64,000 nt of DNA from assembly GCA_029721515.1 (NCBI GenBank), contig CM056569.1, positions 17,943,007 through 18,007,006 on the forward strand. Reading direction: 5' to 3'. The notes under the pieces were generated by a model, which saw only the letters and a list, made by a program, of their open reading frames with translations, made no database searches and had not been told where the DNA came from. Origin of the DNA: Synanceia verrucosa (lineage: Eukaryota > Chordata > Actinopteri > Perciformes > Synanceiidae). The position numbers were made by a program, and so were the translations under genes. Each line of letters begins with the position of its first letter. Position 1 is the stretch's first letter. This document shows positions 29,001 to 41,000 of the stretch, piece by piece.

Positions 29001-32000
29001 CACGCACGTGCAAACACGCGTGCTTCGGCGTGTTTGTTTTCAACATGAACCTGGGACAGGCACGCACAAAGTGCGTGCTTCGGTGCAGGAGAGGGTCAGC
29101 ATGCATAAGGCGTCGCATGGGCCCGGCATCATGTGTGCAGGCACATATTAAAATTTCTTCGGGAATTTTTGTCTAGTTATTTATGTTACTTTGTTGTACA
29201 TTTACATGTTTAAATTACTCTGTACTTAAAGTGCACTATCGTGATTTATGACTTTCAGATTTTCAGATTTTACTCCATAGTAAACATAGTTGTAGAAAAA
29301 ATAAGAAATAAGAGATACGGCTATAAGTTACATTTTGACGAGGAAAAACTAGCATGGTGATTATCATGGGATCATTTGACCTGGATATGTTCATGAAAAT
29401 GGGATCTGTGGGTTCCCACAAGTCTCCCTTTTACAGACGTACCCATTTTATGATGATTTCCCAACTGATCAGTCTTGGAATATACTGGGTCTGACTGGAA
29501 AGACTCCAGTGTATTCAGTGTATTCAGTTGTGGAGCCCAGTTGACCTGTATACACTTTACACAGTGTATACAGGTCTCACCATTTGACAGTTGTGAGACC
29601 TGTATACACTGCGTAAAATGAGTTGTTGTGACCTCTAGGATAATCACAGCCTCATGAAACTGAACACCCACCCTCTATCATAACGTTCAAAGCCTGTATA
29701 CACACACTGACAAATTGTTTTTGATCAATCTATTCTAATGGGGTGTGGTGGTTAGCACTGTCTCCTTAGAGCAAAAAGGTACTGTGTTCGATTCCCAGCC
29801 TGGGGCCTCTCTGTGTGGAGTTTGTATGTTCTCCTCGTGTCTGCGTGGGTTCTCTCTGGTACTCCGGCTTCCTCCCACCATCCAAAAACATGCATGGGGA
29901 TTAGGTTAATTGGCTAATTCAAATTGTCCATAGGTGTGAATGTGAGTGTGAGTGGTTGTCTGTCTCTATGTGTCCTGTGATGAACTGGAGACTTGTCCAG
30001 GGTGTACCCTGCCTTTCACCCTAAGACAGCTGGGATAGGCTCCAGCCCCCCTGCGACCCTATGTGAGGTTAAGCGGTAGAAAATGGATGGATGGAATCTA
30101 TTCCAATTAGCCCAGCTATAGGACGTCTGTGTGACACATACTGATGACCTTAAATCAACTGATCATAAACTGATATCCCTCATCTTTTTATGTGTGTTCC
30201 AGGTCTTGTCTTATCATGCCTCTGCTGCAGAGGAAGAGTCGCGGGAACTCCAGGTAACCGCGGTAAATTATTTTTTTTTTTTATATATATTTAACGATAT
30301 ACACTTATATTACATTAGTTCCCACTCATGTATGTATTATTCAACACACAGCCATGAACACACACAGTGATGCACACAGGGTCAGAGGAAGTAGAGTTTG
30401 TAACAACACCACAGTGCTGAATCAGCAGGACAGCAGCCAGCACAGCAACTCCAAGTGGCTGCTCTCCTCACAAACACACACAACTGAAGTGGAAATCATT
30501 GGTCAATATGCAGAACTGAACAGATGTATTAGAGCAGCAGAGAGCCTCCAGCATCATGAAGGCCTTGAACTGGGACTCTTTCTTTCTCACATTAAAACAC
30601 ATGGTAATCAGCAAGCTGGACATGCATTGAATTAGCATTTATTTACACTGAGCAGTGGACTGACTGACATGAGGCCTCCTTGTGAGGGGTTCAGGCACAT
30701 GCTATTGTACTGAAATAATGATAAAGCGAAGCTGTCAGGGTAATCTATGTTTACTAATCATACTTATTCCAATAATTGCCACATGATGTTAATGGAGAAT
30801 CAGTGTCTGTGCATCTAAAGGGCTCAAATTTACACGTTTTGGGGAGACAAATTTAGGACATTCTGAAAAAAAGGTGTAAAACACTAAGCTGGCTATTGCG
30901 ACTACAAAGTTCTGCGAGCGTAGTCTGGCCAAGCTGCCTTGTAAACCGATTTCTCAGAGGGCCTTTGTGCTACTGGACGAAGCTTCAACCAATCAGACCA
31001 CTCTTTCCTTTGACGTATGCGTAGCGCCAAAAAATGTTTGATGCAAAGAACTAGTGCATCATTGCCTTAAACACGCCTCAATCGAGCCATTTGAAATGCT
31101 AGATTTTCATTGGTCTGAAATCAAAGAGAACGGCAGCTTGGCCAGACTGACTTGGTCGCGAAATTTTGTGCAGCATCACAGGAAGTATGGATGGGCCCAG
31201 GCTAGTAAAAAACAACATTTCCGAAAATGTATTTAGCAAAGTTGACATCTCAGAACAAAAAAGTGCTGGCAATGAACTGTGGCAGAATGTGTATAAAATG
31301 TCCCTGATGTTAGCACAGTTTCAAAAAGAGACCAGATGGTGTTGTGTTTTGTCTGTTGGTCAGTTGTAGGTCGCACATGAGTATATCTATGTATTTTTTC
31401 TGTATTTACAGACATGTTTTTGTTGGCTTGTTTAGAAGCTGACTGATCATCTGACCACTTATGTGTCTTGTCCCATTGGATCTATTTTTATTGAATATTC
31501 AGAATCTCTAAAATGCATGGTAACAGTTTTGAAGTCAAAATGATCATCATGTTATATTCTCAGTCTACAAGCAACCTCTAGTGTGGCCCTCAGGCTTTAC
31601 TCACAAATTATTATGTCCTTGCGGCCAGACTTAGTCTTATGTTAATTACAAAATCCGGTACTTGTACATGTATAACTGATTTTTTTCTGGCAGCTATCCA
31701 AATGTGAATCAATCAGTGCAGCCCAGCTTTCACCACAGTCACATAACCGTCTCAAAAGGTCCTGTTCTCCTCTCCTTGTGATGAAGTGGCTCAACTAACA
31801 GCATAGCCTGATTAAGTGGCCTCCCACTGGCTCCACAAAGAAGATGCGTCACTCTGTATCTAGAACACATGCTTGAGATTACTACATACATTATATTACA
31901 TCATAAATCATAGGATGAAAACACCTCCTGCTTGAGAAGGTACAGGTACAGTCATATAAATCAAAGCAAGAATTAAATTAAGAATGTGGAAAAATATTAA

Positions 32001-35000
32001 AAGTCCAAATAAATGATACAGATGGATACTTTTATACTCATGAGTTTGAAAACAAATTCCCTAATGTGTGTGTATGTGTGTGTTTGAAGGTAGCCACAGT
32101 GCCATCAGCCCAGTCGTTGCGCCTTCTGGACTTCAGCTTCAGTGACTTTGACTTGTCGGACACGGAAACCACGCAGGCTACTATTCGTATGTTTGTTGAC
32201 CTCAACCTGGTCCAAAACTTCCAGATGAAGTACATGGTAAGAACCTGGGATGTTATTAAATTAGATAATACAGCCATCAGAGTACTAATTACGTCATGAG
32301 GCGTTGGGATGAAGTCCCTCTAAAGATGTCTTAACCAGCTCCTCCATCTTTGTTCATGAGCTCCAGCTCTAAAGTCAAAGTCATGATGAAAGGAAAAAAT
32401 TTGGTTTGTTTTTCTGTCCTCCTGTTATGAAGATAGTCGAAGGACATATGCATTATATCACAATAAATGTGCTATTATTACTGTATGAAATATATCATGG
32501 TAACCACAAAAGTTAGTCAAGTCAATTTTATTTTTATATCCCAATATCACAAATTACAAATTTGCCTCAGAGGGCTTTACACCACAACACTGCCACATTA
32601 TCCCAACATGAACTATGTTGCATCACACTTCCCCTCCAAAAATCACTCTGCCTCCATTACCACCATCTATAAACCCACCTTTCTCCTCATCCGGCTCATC
32701 CTGGGTGCTAAAACTGCTTGGTCGCCGCTGGGTTTGGCTTATGTCCTCAGCACACTCTCCACGTGAAGAGGTCCTTGTATGTTGATGGCTGACCTCTGGA
32801 GTGCCTTCGGAGAGGCCTCATAAAGAGAGCCTTTGATTGGGAGGAGACTGGGCCCTCCAGCTGTGTGAGCTGACACACTGACCACCCCTGAGCATCCAAC
32901 CTGGCGTTAAATTACGTTACTGCTTCATTACCGTTCTAACATTTAATTTTGACATTCAGTCATTATAATCTCAGATCAGAAAGTAAAGAAAACAAAGCAT
33001 CATATGGGTTTCTCGTTTTACTCACTGAACAACAAACAAAGTTCATCTTGGACTGATACATTTGTTAAGCACTGTACATACAGTACCTCCCTGCACTGCA
33101 TTTAACCCACCCTCACCTGTTTTTATTTTAAAATTAAAGACACATCAAGCCAAGTCTCAGAGGAAAAATATGTCCATTTCTTTCCACTAAAGACCAAAGA
33201 GGGGATTTTGATATTTTAATATTATAATAATATTCCATGGTGGGGCTCCTGTGCTGTCTGTACCGCCCTGCAGTGCCCCAGGAGCCATGACTGGACCTCC
33301 AGGTGGTAATCCACTGGCCTTAGGCTGTAAGGGTCACCTTTGGGTGGCCACACTTACTGGCGATGTCCGCCCTCCGGCATGGAGGTCCAGACTCGTTACC
33401 CAAGCATTTCGAAGCCCTTCCCAGGCTGCCCCGCAGTGACACTGTGACACTGTGGTAATAAGCAAAGCTGAACCGATCATCATCCCACCCAGAAGTGCAG
33501 TATGTCAGGTCACATGACATCTTCTGTTTTGATTGGATGTGCACCCTGAGTTAGTTTTTATTGGATCATTTACTGATTCTTCCCTCCTTAACATTTTGTC
33601 TCGATTTTATTTGTTGATGAATGTGTCAGTTGTTTTTGTCATAGTTGTCTTCATCATTAATTACTTTTTATTTAGGTATTTAGGTCTCCGTCATTGACGA
33701 ACATTATAACGAAATGTTTTTCATCAACGAAATTAACATTTGATTGAACCTGTGACCCTGCGGTTGAAGGACGTCCACTCTAACCACTTAGATTTCAGAA
33801 AGGGCAAATATCTTGTCAGTCAAACCCCTTACCTTTTCTTTGGACTGCTGTTATTTTGTACTCTCGTAATTCACTCTTGGAACTTTTTACACAGCTCAAT
33901 GAGTTTGAACAATTAGATTAGACTAACTTGAGATATTTTGTATTAAACACAACTTTAATAAACACCATGTTGGCATGATATAGAATGCAACAATAACGCC
34001 CTAAAATCAAATGACATGTACTGAACACCTGTCTTTTCTTTAGAGTTTATGCCAGTGGGTTCTGAGTGTGAAGAAGAACTACAGGAAGAATGTTGCGTAT
34101 CACAACTGGAGACACGCCTTCAACACTGCCCAGAGCATGTTCACCCTCCTCAAGTCAGGACGCTTACAGGTCAGTATGGCCAATCACTGATCATTTGTTG
34201 AAAACTCCTTTGCTTTACTGCAGCTCATTTTCAAAGCATATCAATGATGTCCTACCTTCCTCCCATGCTTTCCTCTGTACTTCGTTCACACGTCCTCTTT
34301 CCTGACAGAATAACCTGAGTGATGTGGAGATCCTGGCTCTGATGATTGCAACACTCTGCCACGATCTGGACCACAGAGGAGTCAACAACTCCTACATCCA
34401 GAGGTACAACAGGAGAGCATTAGACATTGCATTATGAGACCCAGAGAACGACCCAGGACACGCTGGAGAGACTATATCTTCGGGATCCCTCCGGAAGAAC
34501 TGGATGAAGTGGCTGAAGAGAGGGAAGTCTGGGCTTCCCTGCTTAAGCTGCTGCCCCGGCAAAGAGATAAGCAGAAGAGGATGGATGGATGGATGGATGG
34601 ATGGATAGATGGTCGGTCTGTTGGATCAGACCACCAGGACCAGCCTTCACTCCCCACCTGCATCAGTGATCCTTGTCCTCTCACGACCCTGTCTCTTGTT
34701 CTCCACTGGTCCTTCCTTGGACCACTCTTGATAGATCCTGACCACTGCAGACCAGGAACAGACCACCAGAGCTGCAGTTCTGGAGATGCTCTGATCCAGT
34801 CCTCTAGACATCACTGTTTGCTTCTTGGTGTCATACACCTGAAAAATCCTGAAGCTGGAACATTTTTCCTGCTTCTCACACTCACACTCAACAACTCTGA
34901 GGACTAAATGTTCATTTGTTGTTTTATATATCCAGGAGCCATGATGATCAGTGTTATTCACCTCACCTGGCAGTGGTCATGATGTTATACCTGATCAGTT

Positions 35001-38000
35001 CAAGTATATGTATGATTGTATAGGCACAATACAATCATGCTTCTTGTGTTTATGTGTGTGTGTGTTCAGGAGTGACCACCCACTGGCCCAGCTCTACTGC
35101 CACTCAACCATGGAGCACCACCACTTCGACCAGTGTCTCATGATCCTCAACAGCTCTGTAGGTGTTCTCACTCACTCAGACACATAAGAAGTCTTCCAGT
35201 TAACCATTACTCTTCTCATTTCAGCATCCCTTTACCTACAGTACAAACGACCAAAATAGAAAAAAAGTTGTCTTCAAACGATGAAGACACTTTACTTATG
35301 TCAGGGGCAAATTCAGGTGTTTGCACTATAGACTCTATATAAATAGCAGACAGAGCTATCGTGACGTCACCCATTGGTTTGTGAGCAACGGCAATGAAGC
35401 CCATACTGAAGCAACTTAAAGGAACATTATGTAGGATTGTGGCCAAAACTGGTACTGCAATCACTTTCAAATTACTGTAGAGCGATGTCTCCCCTCTCCC
35501 TCTCCCCTGACTAGAGGTTACCAGCTAGGCTAGGATACAACAGGAACGGAATGGAAAGTGTAACAGTGAATGCTCCGGGGTAGGGGATGTGGGTCCGCGG
35601 TGAGGAGTGCTGCTGCCCATCTGCTTTCAGCCGCCTCCATCTTTAAAAGGCATCTCCTGTACAATTCCTTGTTTTATTTCGGAGTTTGTCACGACATATT
35701 TCGGATTCATAACAACGTCTTTCAGGTTTTGTAATACTAGACATTATTTATCCGACATGTTCGTAGCTGTGGTAACTAGAGTAGAGCTGGCAACCCGGAT
35801 GCTGAAACACTACTGACTTGGTGATTGGGAGATAGGTGGAGGATGGCACATCAGGCCAAAACACAACATACATCCATCCATCCATTATCTACCGCTTATC
35901 CTCATAGGGTCGCGGGGGGACTGGAGCCTATCCCAGCTGTCTTAGGGCGGAAGGCAGGGTACAACCTGGACAAGTCGCCACCTCATCGCAGGGCACATAG
36001 AGACAGACAACCATTCACACTCACATTCACACCTACGGTCAATTTAAATTAGCCAGTTAACCTAATCCCCATGCATGTTTTTGGATGGTGGGAAGAAGCC
36101 GGAGTACCCGGAGAGAACCCACGCAGACACGGGGAGAAAATGCAAACTCCACACAGAAAGGCCCCGGGCCCGGGATTCGAACCCTGTACCTTCTTGCTGT
36201 GAGGCGACAGTGCTAAACACTACACCACCGCCCAAAACACAACATGACAACATAAAAATGACTTGCAGTCCGTAAAAATTTTTTTGAATGTGAATATTTT
36301 GGCTGTACTGTTGTTGTTGGTGAGTTCAGTATGTTATATGAACATTATTCCTGAGTCTCAATGATATATTGATTGGATGATTGGATGATTTTACGGCAAG
36401 TTGCTTTCGATTTCTTACATATTGCACCTTGTTGTATAGTCCCTACACAATATTACATATTAGAGCCAGACAGATGGATTAGTCAAGCCGATACCAGCTT
36501 ATTGCACACATATCACTTTCAGCATAGATGTCGGCGGATAAGTAATAGCAATTTACCGTCACATTCTGGTCCTTTAAACCAACAAATCCTCAGTAATGTT
36601 CATATTTCCACCCTTTAAAGATGTCTCAACCAGCTCCTCCATCTTTGTTCGTCTCCTCGTCCATGAGGTCCAGCTCTGAAGTCAAAGTCAGGAAAAGAGA
36701 TTTGATTTGTTTTTCTGTCCTCCTCATATGCAGATAGTGGATGGATGTAAAGTAACAACATGATTTTTTTTATTAGTAAATATCTACTTTATCTACATAT
36801 AAGTAGTCCATAGGTAATAGTAGATGCAGGGGGAGCAATGTAGATTCTGTCCTGGCTTAAAACTGAATAGTCATAGATGAACACACTCTTTTTACACTTC
36901 AAAATGTTTGTCATATACATACAGGTATTCAGGGCTGCTATGTAAAGAACTCCGGAAGCAGCTTGGGGGTTCAGCGTCTTGCTTAAGGACACAGCGTCAT
37001 GTAGACAGTAGCAACAAGGATAGAACAGGCAACCTTGCAGTTAAAGGATGACCATCCTACCCACTAAGCTTCAGCCATCCAATAAAAATTAAATAGATTA
37101 GTTAAATAATTTTGATCAAAAACAAAGAGAAGTTTTCTGGACAAAGGCACATTTACTAGCCCAGAAATCTAGACATACCCTAGCGGCAAAAAATATTTTT
37201 GCCGAGCAGGATTGTCTAGTGGTGCACCAGAGGCGCTAATCCTAGCTCCGGCAAGGAATCTGTTGGACCAATCACAACGCTCTATCTGCGCAGAGAATCG
37301 TTGGGGCGGACGTAGCACGATGATGACAGGGCTGTGCGAAGCTGTAGATGCAAAACAAACAAGATGGCTGTGGCTAACGAACAGCGGTCATTTGAATCGT
37401 CTCTGTCATCAAGTGGAAGAGTTAGATTTGGGCTTTTCTTTGAAAGTTGAGCAGAAAGAAGTACTCAAGTCATCCGTTTTAAAGAAGGATTTATTTGCTG
37501 TTTTACCGACTAAGCCTAATATACCAGCTGGCTCCGCTGGTATCCATACAGAAAAGAAACAGAAAAAACTTATGACTAACTTATATGATTTGAAGTGGCC
37601 ACTTTTGCATTCTTTTCATGCAAGACAATAAAAAGTTTAAGGATATTGTATGCATCATATACAACAACAACAACTTTCATTTTATTTAAATTTACAAAGG
37701 ATCTTTTTTATTTGTTATATTCACTGTTGTATGCTTTACATACAAATTTCATACAAAGGAGATACAAATTTTATAAGATTTATATGTATGTTTTCCGTAT
37801 GGGTAGCTAAAATAATCGCTCTGAACAGGTCACATTGTCTGTTGCTCTGATTGGTCATAGTGCTGGCCTATTACGTGCAGAGGCAGTGTGAATGACGACG
37901 GTTGGTCCCATCCACAGGCTTCAGCTCTGCCTATGGACTGACCCCAGACCATACATTTGATGTCATAGTCTGGCTTGTCAGGCTACACATTTACCGCTCA

Positions 38001-41000
38001 TTCACTTCTCTGTTCGACTGACTGTTGGATTAGCTGCATCTATGCCCTATACCAGCGGCTGCTGGAATAAAGCAGTGCTCTATGAAGATTGTAGTTTAAT
38101 ATTATTGATGTATTAGAAATTTGGTCCAGTTGATGTTTTTCTTTTTACAGTAGGAGACGTGACTTGGGGGCAGCTGTGGCTCAAAGTAGAGCGAGTCATC
38201 AGCCAGTACCAATCAGCGCTTTAGCGTTTTGATTCTCCTCCAGTCCACATGTCTGCGTTCTCTGGCAAAACACTGAACCCCAGATTCAATGAGAATTTAA
38301 TTTGGCTGAACATGAATGCTGATGTAGTGAATAGTGCTTTGAGTGATCAGATGCTATATAAATGAAAGAGCATTCAGCATAACAGAAATGTAGCAAAGGA
38401 GCTGTCACTATCATCATGGATATCAGTGTAGTAGCAGGAAAGGGAAGGAAACAAGAGCATCAGGCAAATATGTCCTTACACCCAGTATCTTTCTGCATCA
38501 GTTATGCAAAACTTGACATGAGCTGACCTCTTACTGATTCAAATACAGCAGCTGAGCTCTTAGCAAGCTCACAAGACTCTACCTCTATAGAGCTGGGAGT
38601 CATTTAATAGTTTTTTGCATGTACTGTTATAAGTATTATATGTGTACTCATTTAATTCCCATGTGTTGGGAGATATTAGTAGCTTCACATGCCCCAACAG
38701 TGTAGCTTACAAGTCCTGGCCACGCAAATAGAGATTTGTGCATAACTAAATGAACTCTATCTGGAACAAATGCATATGTGTGTGTACAGATAATGTTTAG
38801 ACACAAAATATACACAACTAGCACAAAAGGAAGAAACAAAAAATATTTTACCCCAGGATACATACTGACCAAAATTTCCAACGTAACACTCCCATGGTTT
38901 ATGCATATTGTACCAAATTCAAGTGACATGCTAACAACACGTATCAGACATGACGTTTTAATTTGAATGCAGTGTAATAGCGCTCTTGCCCATTGCAGAT
39001 GGACATGGCGACGTGCTGGAGTCAACAGCAGACCACGGTGGGTCGGCTGTGCAACCCGGTCTCACGCTAGCGGTTGCGTACTGTTTGGTTGCTGATTCTG
39101 TTCTGATGTCGACCTCTGGTCTGTGCTGCAGTCACTGTAGCTGGCAGGAAACGGTTTCTTAGATGTTGAAGACGAATATGGTGGTCCTGTCGAGACGCGA
39201 AATGATCAACACATGAACACCCATGGCCCTGGCAACACGTCTCTGTGCCAGTCCAGCTGTCAGCATACCAATGGCCCTTTCTCTCTGATTTTGATGTAGT
39301 CGTGCCATGGACGAACGTTTCACCAGGACAATGCAAATGAGTACTAAAGATCTCCATTGATACGGCTCCTTATTGACCAAGTTTTAAAAGGATTGGTGAT
39401 TAAGATCTGCTCAGTTTCATCAGCGGTGACAAATTCTAAGGATGTGCAGTCAAGTGGGACAACATGTAGGCACACAGAAAACAAAAGCAAATCCTTTGAG
39501 ATTTCATGTGATATTTTGTGTGTTATAAGTCAAATTCATTGTTTGGCTTTGTGTGCCCAAAATTTCTCAATCATGGGAGTGTTGCGTTGGAAGTTTTGGT
39601 CAGTATATATAGTGATGTGTATGTTTCTGTCTCTCTAATGTGGTTAGCATCTTAAGATAACATAATTAGTCCCATTAATGGGGAAATTTGCAACATTACA
39701 GCAGCAAAGTGGATAGAGCAGCAATAACAATAAGGGCCGATAAAACAATAAGGACAATAGTAAACAATATAAAAGTCTACAGAAGAAGCAAAGTCAGCAT
39801 ATAAACAACAGTGAACAAGAAAAGTGAACACAGAAATAACTGGTGTAGTAAAGCCAGCAGAAGTATTTCACAGTGAATAGTAGGAATGAATAGAAGTGAT
39901 GTTACACATTAGTAGAAAATAAATATAGAAAAGATGCACAGATTATGATTAGATTTTGAGAAAACAGAAGTATTAATAATTACAATATGAGTATCAGTAT
40001 TAGTATTGCACATTGGTCTATTTGTTTATTCCTTATGTTTTATTGTTGGATGTGTATAAACTAGCAGAATTGAGTTTGTTGTTAAGTCTGACAGCAGCAG
40101 ACAGGAAGGATTTGTAATTAAAATTACCCTACTTTTTTATTTTTATATTGCTGTCAACTGTTTTCATACTTTTACTCTGGTAGAAGGTTCCAAAAGCAGC
40201 TGTTCACTCTGTTTAAATGGACATTTCCAATTATGTCAGCATCACGAACATATAACTCTACTGAAGGAGACAAATAGCTCCAATTTCTGCATTTCTGCAC
40301 AAGCCTCATAACAGTATGTTTGCAGTATAAGCCTTTTAATAAACAGTGTTATCAGTGATCTTTATGTCTCATGAAAGTGTAATCAGGCTTAAATATCATC
40401 TTAAAATAGGTCACAGTTTAAGATGATCTTAAACTGGGGTTGCCAGTGGTTTCTGCATAGGGAAAACAACCTGGTGGCGGATGTTCACAGGCCTTAATGT
40501 TGTCTGCTCGTTGCAGCACACCGGATCCCTCTATTTATTAAGCCTATTCTGCTCATTTTCCAGCTGCTAGCCTTCACCAGAACACGCTGATGGCCCAATA
40601 AAATAGTGACTTACAGCCTGCTCTGATCTTTATGGCCTCAAAACAAACTATATACAATCCTAACTCCACAGCACCACTTAACCCCACTGCTCCTGGACAC
40701 ACTCAGACATATTCACACAGATAAAAGCACACACACTGTTGCAAACCATATCACCATATGTAGGCTGACGAGCATTCGTGCAAGCGCACACACATAAAAC
40801 CACTTGAAACGGAGGGGAATAATATGTCAGCTAACATGCTCATAAACACTTATCACTGGATTTAGTCGATTCATTTGTGTGTATGTGTGTGCTTTTGTGT
40901 TGTCATGGAAAACCCTCGGCGGTTTATAATAGGGCAAACTGCGGTCAGCACTATCAGTGTCTCATTCTGTGCACACACAGTCAAACATTCATCTGTGTGC

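Larger units (their letters stand above)
25590..29176. mobile_element. composite noncoding repeat block, possible Helitron-type element with nested Tc1
   Basis: Left part: two hairpins (arms 25597-25606/25615-25624 and 25632-25640/25644-25652), then two copies of an approximately 95-bp unit (gcacatattac, ccttttggggggga, ccccaagtgtct, gcattcatggcaggcgaag). Middle: noncoding sequence containing the intact Tc1. Right part: short duplications, a GCACGCAC-AAA-GTGCGTGC hairpin (29060-29078), and an end gcacatattaaaatttcttc, gggaattttt, gtCTAG|T that looks like a Helitron terminus (hairpin then CTAG before T). The 5' end is not established, and unity of the block is inferred. Confidence 0.4.

Noticed and set aside
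29372..29671. 99-codon minus-strand frame containing a repeated CIQV/CVKC motif
   Set aside because: Due to a local duplicated, partly inverted sequence (cctgtatacactt/ctgtatacactgcg); no splice or coding support.
34647..34961. 104-codon minus-strand frame
   Set aside because: Intronic, beside LINE debris, no recognisable domain.
35870..36231. Possible tRNA gene because of an exact B box
   Set aside because: The rest cannot form a tRNA; it is the head of a SINE present in four copies.
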